A DNA stretch of 35,860 nt from positions 1 through 35,860 of the forward strand of contig JAJFII010000094.1 of assembly GCA_021775095.1 (NCBI GenBank), given 5' to 3'. The position numbers were made by a program, and so were the translations under genes. Position 1 is the stretch's first letter. Every line of letters starts with the position of its first letter. The notes under the pieces were generated by a model, which worked only from the letters and a program-made list of their open reading frames with translations, had not been told where the DNA came from and did no database searches. The stretch is from Rhodospirillales bacterium (GTDB taxonomy: Bacteria; Pseudomonadota; Alphaproteobacteria; Rhodospirillales; Casp-alpha2). Shown here in pieces: positions 14,700 through 22,768 of the stretch.

Positions 14700-16403
14700 T
14701 TAATTCCTGGCTGGCGGCGGTGCCAATAGAAACCCGCCCTTCCCATCTTTTTTCACCGCGTACATCGCATCGTCAGCGCGCGCAAGCATTGCGTCAAAGC
14801 TCTCTTCATCGACCGGGTCGTAGACGGCAACGCCAACTGATATACCCAGCGGATGATCTAAATCACCGGAATACTTTTGCATAGATTTGCTTGCTTCGAT
14901 GAGCGCGCCCGCACGACTTTCCGTGACTTCTGGCGATATGCCATCCAACCACATGGCAAATTCATCGCCGCCCAATCGTGCAATAACGTCACCGGGACGT
15001 GAAAAGTCCATCAACAGGTCCCGCAGAAACAATATGGCATCGTCGCCGGCCTGGTGGCCGTGCACGTCATTGACAAGTTTAAAGTTATCCATATCCACAT
15101 AAAAAAGCGCCGCAGTCTCCCGGCTGCGCGCAAGTCGGGACAGGCGACGAGGCAGTTCCTCTTCAAAAAACGCGCGCCTGTTCAGTAACCCCGTCATGCC
15201 ATCGGTTCGCGAAAGCGCGACAATACGCTCGTGGTTGGCGATTTGTTCATTTGCGATACCCAGCTGGTTAGCGACGTCACCCACCAAGATCTTCAAATCA
15301 TCCGCCCAGGTGCCGTTTATTTCACTGACCCAGATACCGATTGCACCGTTAATGACGTTACGGTAATGGGTCGCAACCGTGAAATAGTGCCAATTGTCGA
15401 TTTTAAATTCTTTAACTTCGCCATTTGCACTCAGATCCGTCAGATTTTTATCAAGTGCTTGAGTATCTGCGGTATTTCCATATTCTGCCGCAATACCAAA
15501 GGTCCCGGGGTCCGTTAACCGAAATATCCGGCAACCGACAACCTCCAGCGCCCGTGTCGCCGCTTTTGCCGCTGCCGTGAGCATATTATCCGGCTCCAGC
15601 TCATCTCGAATCATACTCACGATATAACCGAGAATCTGTTCCCTATGACGGGCCCGGGTCAACGCCGTTTCGTTTTCCCGTTCCGACGTCACGTCCCGGC
15701 AGACCCCGCGCAAACCGGACCAGTTCTCGACGCCATTTTTGTCGGCGTAGAGGGGCACGCAGGAAAGCATCATGCAGGCGTGGGAGCCATCCTTGTGTTT
15801 GAACCAGATTTCAACATCATCAAGCGCCCGGCGGCTGTCGAAGGGAATCGGCGTAAAATCCTCAGGGTTGACAATATAACCGTCGGCCCTTGAATCCACC
15901 AATTCATCGGCCGTGTAACCCAGCGCTCCCTTAGGTGAAACAAACTGAAACGTACCGTCAACCGATGTTTCCCAACAAAAATCGCTCGATATCTCGACCA
16001 GGTCCTTGTAACGTTGACGGGATTCGACCAGCGCACTGCGCAGATTTTTTTCCATGGTCTGGTCCCGCGCCAACACCAGATACTGAGTGCCTTCAACGGG
16101 AACCACGGTCAAATCAAGAATTATTTCGCCCTTCGAACTGGACAGCGTAACCGTTCCGGCGGTAACCGTGTGGACAGCCTCGGCCTTTTTTACCAGGTCG
16201 GAAATTTCCGGAATTGCGCCATGGGTGATGAGCGCTTCCAGACCTTCGCCTTTGGCGTTTGCCCGCAATACCTTGCATTCGCCGGTGATTAATGCCGCAG
16301 CACCCGGATATCCCGCCAAAAGGATTTCGGTTTTTTTCGCAACTTGTAATCGGGTATCACCTGTTAATTCTGCAACAGGTTCCAAACCAGTCTCATCCGA
16401 CAT
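14700..16403 (-). CDS. PAS-GAF-GGDEF diguanylate cyclase
   Basis: This 567-residue cytoplasmic sensor enzyme probably makes cyclic di-GMP. Residues 20-115 look like a degenerate PAS. Residues 125-245 form a clear PAS/PAC (YKDLVEISSDFCWETSVDG to WSGLRGVCRDVTSE). Residues 260-390 form a GAF-like domain. The GGDEF domain runs from about 395 to 560. It has an intact RLGGDEF active site (GGDEF at 478-482) and a product-inhibition I-site RPGD (469-472) exactly five residues before it. DGMTGLLNRRAF at 401-412 and DMDNFKLVNDVHGH (437-450) are canonical. There is no membrane segment and no EAL domain. It is first in an operon with two DUF2336 genes, which suggests they act in the same pathway. Confidence 0.93.
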   Translation of the reverse strand: MSDETGLEPVAELTGDTRLQVAKKTEILLAGYPGAAALITGECKVLRANAKGEGLEALITHGAIPEISDLVKKAEAVHTVTAGTVTLSSSKGEIILDLTVVPVEGTQYLVLARDQTMEKNLRSALVESRQRYKDLVEISSDFCWETSVDGTFQFVSPKGALGYTADELVDSRADGYIVNPEDFTPIPFDSRRALDDVEIWFKHKDGSHACMMLSCVPLYADKNGVENWSGLRGVCRDVTSERENETALTRARHREQILGYIVSMIRDELEPDNMLTAAAKAATRALEVVGCRIFRLTDPGTFGIAAEYGNTADTQALDKNLTDLSANGEVKEFKIDNWHYFTVATHYRNVINGAIGIWVSEINGTWADDLKILVGDVANQLGIANEQIANHERIVALSRTDGMTGLLNRRAFFEEELPRRLSRLARSRETAALFYVDMDNFKLVNDVHGHQAGDDAILFLRDLLMDFSRPGDVIARLGGDEFAMWLDGISPEVTESRAGALIEASKSMQKYSGDLDHPLGISVGVAVYDPVDEESFDAMLARADDAMYAVKKDGKGGFLLAPPPARN

Positions 16404-16598
16404 TCGCCTTATTCGCCCCCTGATTTGCGGTTACACATGATCGCCGGCTTGGTATTGCAGCAGCAACCCCTTCGGCCGGTTTAACCGCCGTTCCCGCCCG
16501 ACTTCTGCCCATATCAACCAGATTTATCATAGCCCATTATAATCCATTAGTCTTAAATTAAGCTTGCAAAGAACAATAGCTGTCAGTCAAATACGCCC

Positions 16599-17291
16599 AT
16601 GGAAAAAAAGCAAGACATACTCGACTATTCAGCTGACTTTGACTCCATTGAAACATGGATATTTGACCTGGATAACACGCTCTACCCGGCTTCTTCCCGT
16701 TTATTTGATCAGGTTGACCGGAAAATTACCGAATTTATTATGCAGGCCCTCGATCTTGAGTGGGATGAGGCCTACAAAACACAAAAATCCTATTTCCGCG
16801 ACTATGGAACCAGCATGCGGGGCATGATGTCGGTTCATGGCACGGCACCAGAGGATTATCTGACCTATGTCCATGACATTGATCTGAGCCCAATTCCGGC
16901 GTCCCCGGCCTTGGATTCGGCCCTCGCCCAATTGGCTGGACGCAAGGTAATCTTTACCAACGGCTCAACAAAACACGCGACAAACGTAACGAAAAAATTG
17001 GGTATTTCGCACCATTTTGACGGCATTTTCGACATTGTTGACAGTCATTACACCCCCAAACCAGATCACCGCGTTTATGAAAAAATGATCGCCGCATTTG
17101 ACCTCGACCCCAGAAAATCGGTCATGGTCGAAGACATGGCTCGTAATCTGGTTCCCGCCGCTGCATTGGGCATGACGACCGTGTGGGTACGCACGGAATC
17201 TGAGTGGGCACGGGAGGGTTCAGTGGGCGATCATATCCATCATATTGTTGACGATTTAACCGATTGGCTGGCGGCCCTGGCAGCCCGATAG
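16599..17291 (+). CDS. HAD-family pyrimidine 5'-nucleotidase-like hydrolase
   Basis: This 230-residue HAD phosphatase has motif I IFDLDNTLYP (nucleophile Asp23, acid Asp25), motif II VIFTNGS, Lys in KPDHRVY (motif III) and motif IV MVEDMARNL. A helical cap follows motif I, as in the yeast SDT1/PHM8-type pyrimidine 5'-nucleotidases. The likely activity is dephosphorylation of UMP or CMP-like compounds, but the substrate is inferred. It lies 190 bp upstream of dapD on the same strand, a linkage often seen in Alphaproteobacteria. Confidence 0.85.
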   Translation: MEKKQDILDYSADFDSIETWIFDLDNTLYPASSRLFDQVDRKITEFIMQALDLEWDEAYKTQKSYFRDYGTSMRGMMSVHGTAPEDYLTYVHDIDLSPIPASPALDSALAQLAGRKVIFTNGSTKHATNVTKKLGISHHFDGIFDIVDSHYTPKPDHRVYEKMIAAFDLDPRKSVMVEDMARNLVPAAALGMTTVWVRTESEWAREGSVGDHIHHIVDDLTDWLAALAAR

Positions 17292-17480
17292 CCGGGCACC
17301 CTTTATGAGCCACCCCGAGGACCGAACGGGAGCGATAATGCGACGCACTGCAATCGCCTGGCTGGGACAACAACCGCCCGTTCATTCGGTTCGCCATATT
17401 GACAGTTGCCAGTGGTTCGACCATGTTCCGGCGGTTAATAACATGCCACCGCCCGGCGCAAGATATAGGACCTGAGAACA

Positions 17481-18323
17481 ATGAGCACATCTGATTTACA
17501 AACCGCGATTGATGCGGCCTGGGAAACCCGCGATCAAATCACCATTAACACCAAAGGCGAAGTTCGCGATGCTGTTGAAGCCGCCATGGAATTGATGGAT
17601 ACCGGCACGGCCCGCGTCGCTGAAAAATCGACGGACGGCTGGCAGGTTAATCAATGGCTTAAAAAAGCCGTTTTGCTGTCATTCCGGCTATATGATATGG
17701 CTCCCATTTCAGGTGGGCCCGACGGGTCAAGTTGGTTTGACAAGGTCCCGTCAAAATTCCACGGAATGGACGATGCGGCGTTTCGTAAAGCCGGATTTCG
17801 CGCCGTCCCCAATTGTATCGTTCGCCGTTCCGCCTATATCGCACCAGGCGTCATCCTGATGCCAAGTTTTGTCAATCTTGGTGCCTATGTCGATACGGGC
17901 ACCATGGTTGACACCTGGGTTACCGTCGGTTCCTGTGCGCAAATCGGCAAGGATGTTCACCTGTCAGGGGGCGTTGGCATCGGTGGCGTTCTGGAGCCCC
18001 TGCAGGCGGATCCTGTTATCATTGAGGATAATTGTTTTATTGGCGCCCGATCGGAAGTTGTTGAAGGGGTGATTGTCGAAAAAGGATCGGTTTTGTCCAT
18101 GGGCGTGTTTATCAGTGCCTCAACCAAAATCATCGACCGGGCAACCGGAGAGATCTTTTATGGCCGGGTCCCCGCTTATTCCGTCGTCGTCCCGGGTTCC
18201 ATGCCCGGCAAACCCCTGCCCGACGGCTCACCCGGGCCGTCGCTCTATTGCGCCGTCATTGTCAAACGCGTTGACCAACAAACCCGCTCAAAAACATCGA
18301 TCAACGACCTGTTGCGCGATTAG
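17481..18323 (+). CDS. dapD: Tetrahydrodipicolinate N-succinyltransferase
   Basis: It transfers succinyl from succinyl-CoA to tetrahydrodipicolinate in the succinylase branch of lysine and meso-diaminopimelate synthesis. The 280-residue protein has the usual N-terminal helical domain, then a left-handed beta-helix of hexapeptide repeats from about residue 105 ([40 protein letters not shown], and [20 protein letters not shown]). The C-terminus with [14 protein letters not shown] is characteristic. Length and motifs are normal. The dapE ATG follows after 3 nt. Confidence 0.97.
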   Translation: MSTSDLQTAIDAAWETRDQITINTKGEVRDAVEAAMELMDTGTARVAEKSTDGWQVNQWLKKAVLLSFRLYDMAPISGGPDGSSWFDKVPSKFHGMDDAAFRKAGFRAVPNCIVRRSAYIAPGVILMPSFVNLGAYVDTGTMVDTWVTVGSCAQIGKDVHLSGGVGIGGVLEPLQADPVIIEDNCFIGARSEVVEGVIVEKGSVLSMGVFISASTKIIDRATGEIFYGRVPAYSVVVPGSMPGKPLPDGSPGPSLYCAVIVKRVDQQTRSKTSINDLLRD

Positions 18324-18326
18324 ACA

Positions 18327-19481
18327 ATGACCGTTGATCCAGTCGTTTTCAGTCAGCACCTGATCCGCTGCCCCAGCGTCACCCCAACCGACGCCGGCGC
18401 GTTGGATGTCCTGCAAACGAAACTCGAAGCGCTGGGTTTTACCTGCCATCGCCTGCCTTTCAGCGAAGTCGGTACAGCAGACGTCGACAATCTGTATGCG
18501 CGGCGGGGCACAACCGCCCCGAACCTATGTTTTGCCGGACATACGGACGTGGTTCCTGTTGGTGATTTGAGTGAGTGGTCGGTCGACCCCTTTGCCGGTG
18601 ACATCATAGACGGCCATCTTTTTGGGCGCGGCGCATCGGACATGAAATGTGCCATTGCCTGTTTTGTTACTGCCGTCGGGCGATATCTTGAGGGTGCCGG
18701 GAATGCTGCGGATGGATCCATCAGTTTTTTAATTACCGGCGATGAAGAAGGACCGGCAATCAACGGCACCCGCAAACTGCTGGGCTGGTTAAAAGACAGG
18801 GGCGAGGTCATCGACCACTGTCTGGTCGGTGAACCGACCAGTGTCGAACAGGTTGGCGACATGGCAAAAATTGGCCGGCGCGGCAGCATGAATGCGACAC
18901 TTACGGTTTATGGCACCCAGGGACATGTGGCATATCCCCATTTGGCTGACAACCCGATCCCACGATTGCTCAGCTTTCTGACGGCAATTGATAGCCTCGT
19001 CCTCGATCAGGGAAACGAATTTTTCCAGGCCAGCAATCTGGAAATCACCAATATAGATATCGGAAACGACGCCACAAACATCGTACCGGCGAAAGCCACC
19101 GGACGGATTAACATTCGCTTTAACGACCGTCATACCGGTGCCAGTTTAAGTGAACTTCTGGAAAACCATCGTTCCGCTATCGCCGGTCGGCATGAGATCG
19201 ACATCACCATTTCCGGAGAATCGTTCCTGACCCCGCCTGGCAAACTCAGTCAATTGATCAGCACCTCAATAAAAACCGTAACCGGCATGGACACGGATTT
19301 GAGCACCACCGGTGGCACTTCGGACGCGCGGTTTATCAAGGACATCTGTGCCGTATCGGAATTTGGCATGCGTAACGCAACTGCCCACAAAGTCGATGAA
19401 AACGTCAGCATCAAGGATATCCTAACCCTGGCGGACATCTATGAACATCTTCTCCTTGGATATTTCGGCCTGAGCAAATGA
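18327..19481 (+). CDS. dapE: Succinyl-diaminopimelate desuccinylase
   Basis: This M20-family zinc metallopeptidase removes succinate from N-succinyl-LL-diaminopimelate, two steps after DapD. The 384 residues show the metal ligand motif FAGHTDVVPVG (His about 72), GRGASDMKCAIACF with the bridging Asp, TGDEEGPAINGTRKLL with the catalytic Glu pair, and the late TGGTSDARF and HKVDENV segments. It is coupled to dapD (3 nt) and overlaps the next membrane-protein gene by 4 nt. Confidence 0.96.
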   Translation: MTVDPVVFSQHLIRCPSVTPTDAGALDVLQTKLEALGFTCHRLPFSEVGTADVDNLYARRGTTAPNLCFAGHTDVVPVGDLSEWSVDPFAGDIIDGHLFGRGASDMKCAIACFVTAVGRYLEGAGNAADGSISFLITGDEEGPAINGTRKLLGWLKDRGEVIDHCLVGEPTSVEQVGDMAKIGRRGSMNATLTVYGTQGHVAYPHLADNPIPRLLSFLTAIDSLVLDQGNEFFQASNLEITNIDIGNDATNIVPAKATGRINIRFNDRHTGASLSELLENHRSAIAGRHEIDITISGESFLTPPGKLSQLISTSIKTVTGMDTDLSTTGGTSDARFIKDICAVSEFGMRNATAHKVDENVSIKDILTLADIYEHLLLGYFGLSK

Positions 19482-20038
19482 GCCGGAAATCCGATATTCT
19501 CGGGGCGCTTAATGGTGCCTGGCTCCTGGCGCGATTCGATACCCGTGGATATGCGTTTTTTGATGTTTCAGTTGTTGGATTCTGGCGTTCCTTCTGCGCT
19601 GCGTTGCTGGTCGCGCCTCTGTTTTTGTTATTGATCGCCGCGCGCACCGACTTAAGCGCCATCGAGATACCTCTCGGTCGATATCTGGCCGTTGAGTTTT
19701 CTGCCTACGCGTTGTCGTGGTTGGTATTCCCCGTGGTCATGGAATGGTTAACCCGGACCATGGGGTGTCGGGACAAGTTTATGGTTTTTGTGATTGCCTA
19801 TAATTGGGCGACGATCCCGCAATATGTATTGTTTATCGGTATTATCACCTTGGGGCTGGTTGGCCTAATGCCACAGGCCCTGTCAGAAACCCTATCGCTG
19901 TTTGTATTGGTATGGACGTTTATCTATGTCGGTTATATTGCAAAGACCGCCCTTGATATTCCCCTATTGACCGCTGTTGGTGTTGTTTTCCTGGATTTTT
20001 TAATGGGGCTTACCCTGGATATGCTGGTGACCGGTTAA
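19478..20038 (+). CDS. Conserved integral membrane protein of unknown function
   Basis: This 186-residue protein has about five hydrophobic segments (near 30-55, 68-90, 98-122, 130-155 and 160-183). No enzyme motif is visible. It resembles Yip1-like or similarly shaped alphaproteobacterial membrane proteins found beside dapE and truA, but I cannot assign a family. The ATG overlaps the dapE stop in an ATGA arrangement, so translation is probably coupled. Its stop shares a palindromic TTAA with the stop of the convergent gene. Confidence 0.8.
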   Translation: MSRKSDILGALNGAWLLARFDTRGYAFFDVSVVGFWRSFCAALLVAPLFLLLIAARTDLSAIEIPLGRYLAVEFSAYALSWLVFPVVMEWLTRTMGCRDKFMVFVIAYNWATIPQYVLFIGIITLGLVGLMPQALSETLSLFVLVWTFIYVGYIAKTALDIPLLTAVGVVFLDFLMGLTLDMLVTG

Positions 20039-20397
20039 ACATCTTCGCCCGGCGGCGGTTCAATCCCCAGCATGTCAAAAAACGGTTGTATGATTTCACC
20101 CATGTCGAACCACTGATAAAAAGCCGCCATACCAATAATAAACCACAGTTTCGGTGACGTGATAAAACCCATAACGGCCAATAACAAACCGATAAAACCC
20201 CATACGATCTGCCCAAAAAACAACGCCAATAGGGAACAGATCAGCCCCAAGGGGACAAAGACAAAGCCAATGGTGAAAATACCTAAGAAGCCGAAGGCCA
20301 CGGCAAACCAGCCCATTACAGGTTTATCCTCAACCCCATGCGAGCCATTGGAATTAGGGGAGTTCTGGGGATTGAGATTTAATTGGATATCACTCAT
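20035..20397 (-). CDS. Small membrane protein, DUF4190-like layout, function unknown
   Basis: This 120-residue protein has a polar Asn/Ser-rich N-terminus (1-25), hydrophobic stretches at about 30-62 and 65-97, and an acidic Pro-rich tail (IEPPPGEDV). The Gly-rich FAVAFGFLGIFTIGFVFVP region looks like small proteins with paired transmembrane helices, but no family can be named with confidence. It ends convergently, overlapping the preceding gene by 4 nt, and starts 54 nt downstream of the truA stop on the same strand. Confidence 0.65.
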   Translation of the reverse strand: MSDIQLNLNPQNSPNSNGSHGVEDKPVMGWFAVAFGFLGIFTIGFVFVPLGLICSLLALFFGQIVWGFIGLLLAVMGFITSPKLWFIIGMAAFYQWFDMGEIIQPFFDMLGIEPPPGEDV

Positions 20398-20450
20398 AAA
20401 AATTATATAACCCGCCGTGCAGGCCGATACAACGCCATCACGTTATGCGA

Positions 20451-21188
20451 TCAATAGATAACGTCGGTTAAATACAGACCGTCGGCGGGAACCGTCGGGC
20501 CGCCGGCTCGACGGTCCTTTTGTTCCAGGGCATGGATCAAATCCGCCTTTGTCCACTTTCCTTCGCCGACCAATTTAAGGGCGCCGACAATGTTTCGGAC
20601 CTGATGATACAAAAACGACCGGGCCCGTGCATATATGCGTATTTCGTTCCCCTGCCATTCGACATCCAGATGATCGAGGGTCTTGATCGGTGACTTGGCC
20701 TGACAGGCTGTCGCCCGAAAAGTGGAAAAGTCATGCTTGCCCAACAGCACGACTGATGCCTCTTTCATGGCCGCCGGATCCAGCGACACCGGCACCCACC
20801 AGCTCAACCCGCGATCGACGGTCAAGGGTGGTCGGCGATTTGTTATCCGGTACATATAGGCCCGTTCTTTAGCTGAAAACCGGGCGTGAAAATCTTCATC
20901 AACGACTTCCGCCGATAAAACCGCGATGGGATTGGGGCGCAGTTGCGCGTTCAGGGCATCGCGCACACGATCCACCGGCCAGGACTTTGCCAGGTCAAAA
21001 TGCGCCGACTGATTTAATGCGTGAACGCCCTTATCCGTGCGTCCGGCAACATATAAAAGTGCCGGCTCGCCGGAAAACCGGTTCACCGCTTCCTCCATAA
21101 ACTGTTGCACGGATAAACCATTTATTTGACGCTGCCAGCCCACATAGGGTCGGCCATCGTACTCAATTTTTATGTGATATCGAACCAT
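20451..21188 (-). CDS. truA: tRNA pseudouridine synthase A
   Basis: It forms pseudouridine at positions 38-40 in the anticodon arm of tRNAs. The 245-residue protein carries the TruA signature AGRTDKGVHA (48-57) with catalytic Asp52, IEYDGRPYVGWQRQ at the N-terminus, the conserved KERAYMYRI, and YHQVRNIVGAL near the C-terminus. Length is normal. A MITE-like element begins about 40 bp upstream of its ATG and may have displaced or supplied its promoter. Confidence 0.97.
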   Translation of the reverse strand: MVRYHIKIEYDGRPYVGWQRQINGLSVQQFMEEAVNRFSGEPALLYVAGRTDKGVHALNQSAHFDLAKSWPVDRVRDALNAQLRPNPIAVLSAEVVDEDFHARFSAKERAYMYRITNRRPPLTVDRGLSWWVPVSLDPAAMKEASVVLLGKHDFSTFRATACQAKSPIKTLDHLDVEWQGNEIRIYARARSFLYHQVRNIVGALKLVGEGKWTKADLIHALEQKDRRAGGPTVPADGLYLTDVIY

Positions 21189-21227
21189 AGGCTTCTTTTA
21201 ACCTGCCGGGTCTGATGGATCGACACC

Positions 21228-21496
21228 TAGGGTCAGGACCCATTAATTTCATGCAATTCTGTTTGTCTGTAAGCTTACGAATACAAGAAAACAAGCGCAA
21301 GGACATGCTGGGCATATTCGAGCCTTGTTTTCGCAGAAGGCGTGAGCCTACGGACAAACCCCTTGGGGCGGGGCGCTTTATCTCTCTGGCTTCGTTGAAA
21401 AAACTTGAAAACCGTGGGGTTTTCTGCGTCTTTCCGCCTAACCGATAAGATAAATCGCCTCCGCATAATGGATCAAATTAATGGGCCCTGACCCTA
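21228..21496. repeat. 269-bp MITE-like element with 22-bp inverted ends
   Basis: The left end reads TAGGGTCAGGACCCATTAAT. Read inward on the other strand, the right end begins TAGGGTCAGGGCCCATTAAT. The identity continues for about 22 bp with one mismatch, bounded by TA at both sides. There is no recognisable transposase; short open frames inside have no known family. Positions 21280-21319 are repeated almost exactly at window positions 1-40, so the interior is a dispersed repeat and not unique DNA. The size, terminal repeats and TA boundary fit a non-autonomous miniature element mobilised in trans. It separates truA from a DUF1127 gene. Confidence 0.8.
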
Positions 21497-21775
21497 ACAA
21501 TTTGACGAATGAATACTCTCGATCTGCTGCCAACATCGCTGCACGCCGGCGATTGTGTCCTATTCCAGTCCTTCGGGACGTCACAGCTCAGAACACGCTT
21601 CTGAGTAAAGCGTCGTCCGACCTATGCGCTAGGCGCATTCCAGCCGTGTCAAACTGACCATTTTCATTCCCGGATAAACGTCTATTTTCTTGGTTATAGG
21701 ACTGGTTACGACGCAAAGCTCCCTTACGGTGTTATTGCAGTTCGTAGCCCAAAAAAACAAATAAGGAACCCGATT
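21497..21775. other. Intergenic region upstream of the DUF1127 gene
   Basis: This is 279 bp with no recognisable gene. The final 15 bp contain AATAAGGAACC, a good ribosome site for the DUF1127 ATG at 21776. The promoter is presumably in this stretch but was not located. Together with the MITE-like element it makes the 587-bp gap between truA and the next gene. Confidence 0.5.
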
Positions 21776-22183
21776 ATGCAAAAAAACGCATCCCCGTCAG
21801 CAAACCGTTTTCTTCCCATTGATCTACCTGATTTTGATTCGACCTATGTCGACAAAAAGACGATTGAGGCCCATATCCGACGCGCTCAAGCAATCTCAGA
21901 GCACATCAGTCAGTTTTCATCATTTATCAGCGAATTGTTTACGGGTCTAACAACTTGGTATACCAAAAAAAAGGAACGCCAATTTTTGCGGGACGAACTG
22001 AACAGCTTCAGTGATTACGAACTTTCAGACATTGGAATTTCGCGCTGTGATATTGAAGATATCGTTGCTGGAACTTTCGTCGGCCGACGGTCCGACTTTG
22101 ACACAACGAACGTTAAAGTTCTGAAACAACCCAAAGCGGTTGATGATCTAACGCAACAAGATGACGCGTCGATCGCCGCCTAG
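21776..22183 (+). CDS. DUF1127 (YjiS-like) domain protein
   Basis: This 135-residue protein has a C-terminal DUF1127 module at about 62-105: a basic helix (YTKKKERQFLRDELNSFSD) followed by YELSDIGISRCDIEDIV, the family hallmark. DUF1127 proteins are abundant in Alphaproteobacteria. Some small members bind RNA and affect phosphate, carbon and stress-related gene expression, but this longer form has an N-terminal extension of about 60 residues of unknown role. An AAGGA lies 9 nt before the ATG. A strong terminator follows at 22292-22337. Confidence 0.85.
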   Translation: MQKNASPSANRFLPIDLPDFDSTYVDKKTIEAHIRRAQAISEHISQFSSFISELFTGLTTWYTKKKERQFLRDELNSFSDYELSDIGISRCDIEDIVAGTFVGRRSDFDTTNVKVLKQPKAVDDLTQQDDASIAA

Positions 22184-22259
22184 GCTCAGAACCCTAAGGC
22201 AATCGCCCTATAACTTCTATTTACATGGAAATTCCGGGCCATCTCAAACCCCACCGTTG

Positions 22260-22278
22260 GCACCCATTCTATGGGTGC
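22260..22278. other. Perfect 8-bp hairpin downstream of the DUF1127 gene
   Basis: GCACCCAT, loop TCT, ATGGGTGC forms a perfect 8-bp stem with a 3-nt loop. It is not followed by a T-run, so it is not an intrinsic terminator by itself. It lies just before the terminator at 22292 and could protect the mRNA 3' end. Confidence 0.6.
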
Positions 22279-22291
22279 AGGCTATCGGTAC

Positions 22292-22337
22292 AAAAATCGC
22301 CGTGCACTGGACACTCTCTGTGCGCGGCGGTTTTATT
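22292..22337 (+). terminator. Rho-independent terminator
   Basis: A 10-bp stem CGCCGTGCAC (22298-22307) pairs with GTGCGCGGCG (22320-22329), one G-U wobble, across a 12-nt loop, and is followed by GTTTTATTT. It is preceded by five A residues, so it could also act on the opposite strand. It would end the DUF1127 transcript about 110 nt after the stop codon. Confidence 0.85.
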
Positions 22338-22768
22338 TCGGGCACATGCTCATAGGCAAACAAACCGATTTCACTGGAATATCTGACGCCCCTTAAGCCG
22401 GCCTGAAAGAGTTATTACCCATGAACTGACCCCTGGCTCGAGCCGCTTAAACATAACAACCGCTTCGCTACGAAATTCTTGGGGCTTCTGCGAGCGATAT
22501 TTTCCTCCGGTAAAATTATGCTTAAACAGAAGGCACTCTGCATTTTAGCGATACCCGTCCTCTTCGGCGGAATTGCGCCGTGAATTTCGCGTCTAAGCCC
22601 TGCTGAAATACCTGTGTTGGCCTTATGCTCAAACCTGAGCGGATGTATTAACGCCACGCCGTCGAGTGGATATTAGCCGGGCGGTCCCGCAGTGTACCGA
22701 CTTTCTATCGTCGAGGTACGGGACTATGGTTGATATGAATTGGGTTAATTCGTTGATCATGGGCACCT
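22338..22768. other. Intergenic region before the TPR glycosyltransferase gene
   Basis: This is 431 bp without a gene I can support. A minus-strand open frame of 80 codons (22415-22657) has no recognised family. Near its end CTGACCCC occurs (22427-22434), echoing the GGGTCAG ends of the MITE-like element, so it may be another repeat or repeat debris. The glycosyltransferase start at 22769 lacks a good Shine-Dalgarno sequence. Confidence 0.4.

Noticed and set aside
17305-17475. A 57-codon open frame between the HAD gene and dapD
   Set aside because: It has an ATG and no stop, but no family resemblance, no good ribosome site and an odd His/Pro-rich composition. I consider it chance.
22415-22657. 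Minus-strand 80-codon frame before the GT41 gene
   Set aside because: No family, no ribosome site, and repeat-like context; not supported as a gene.
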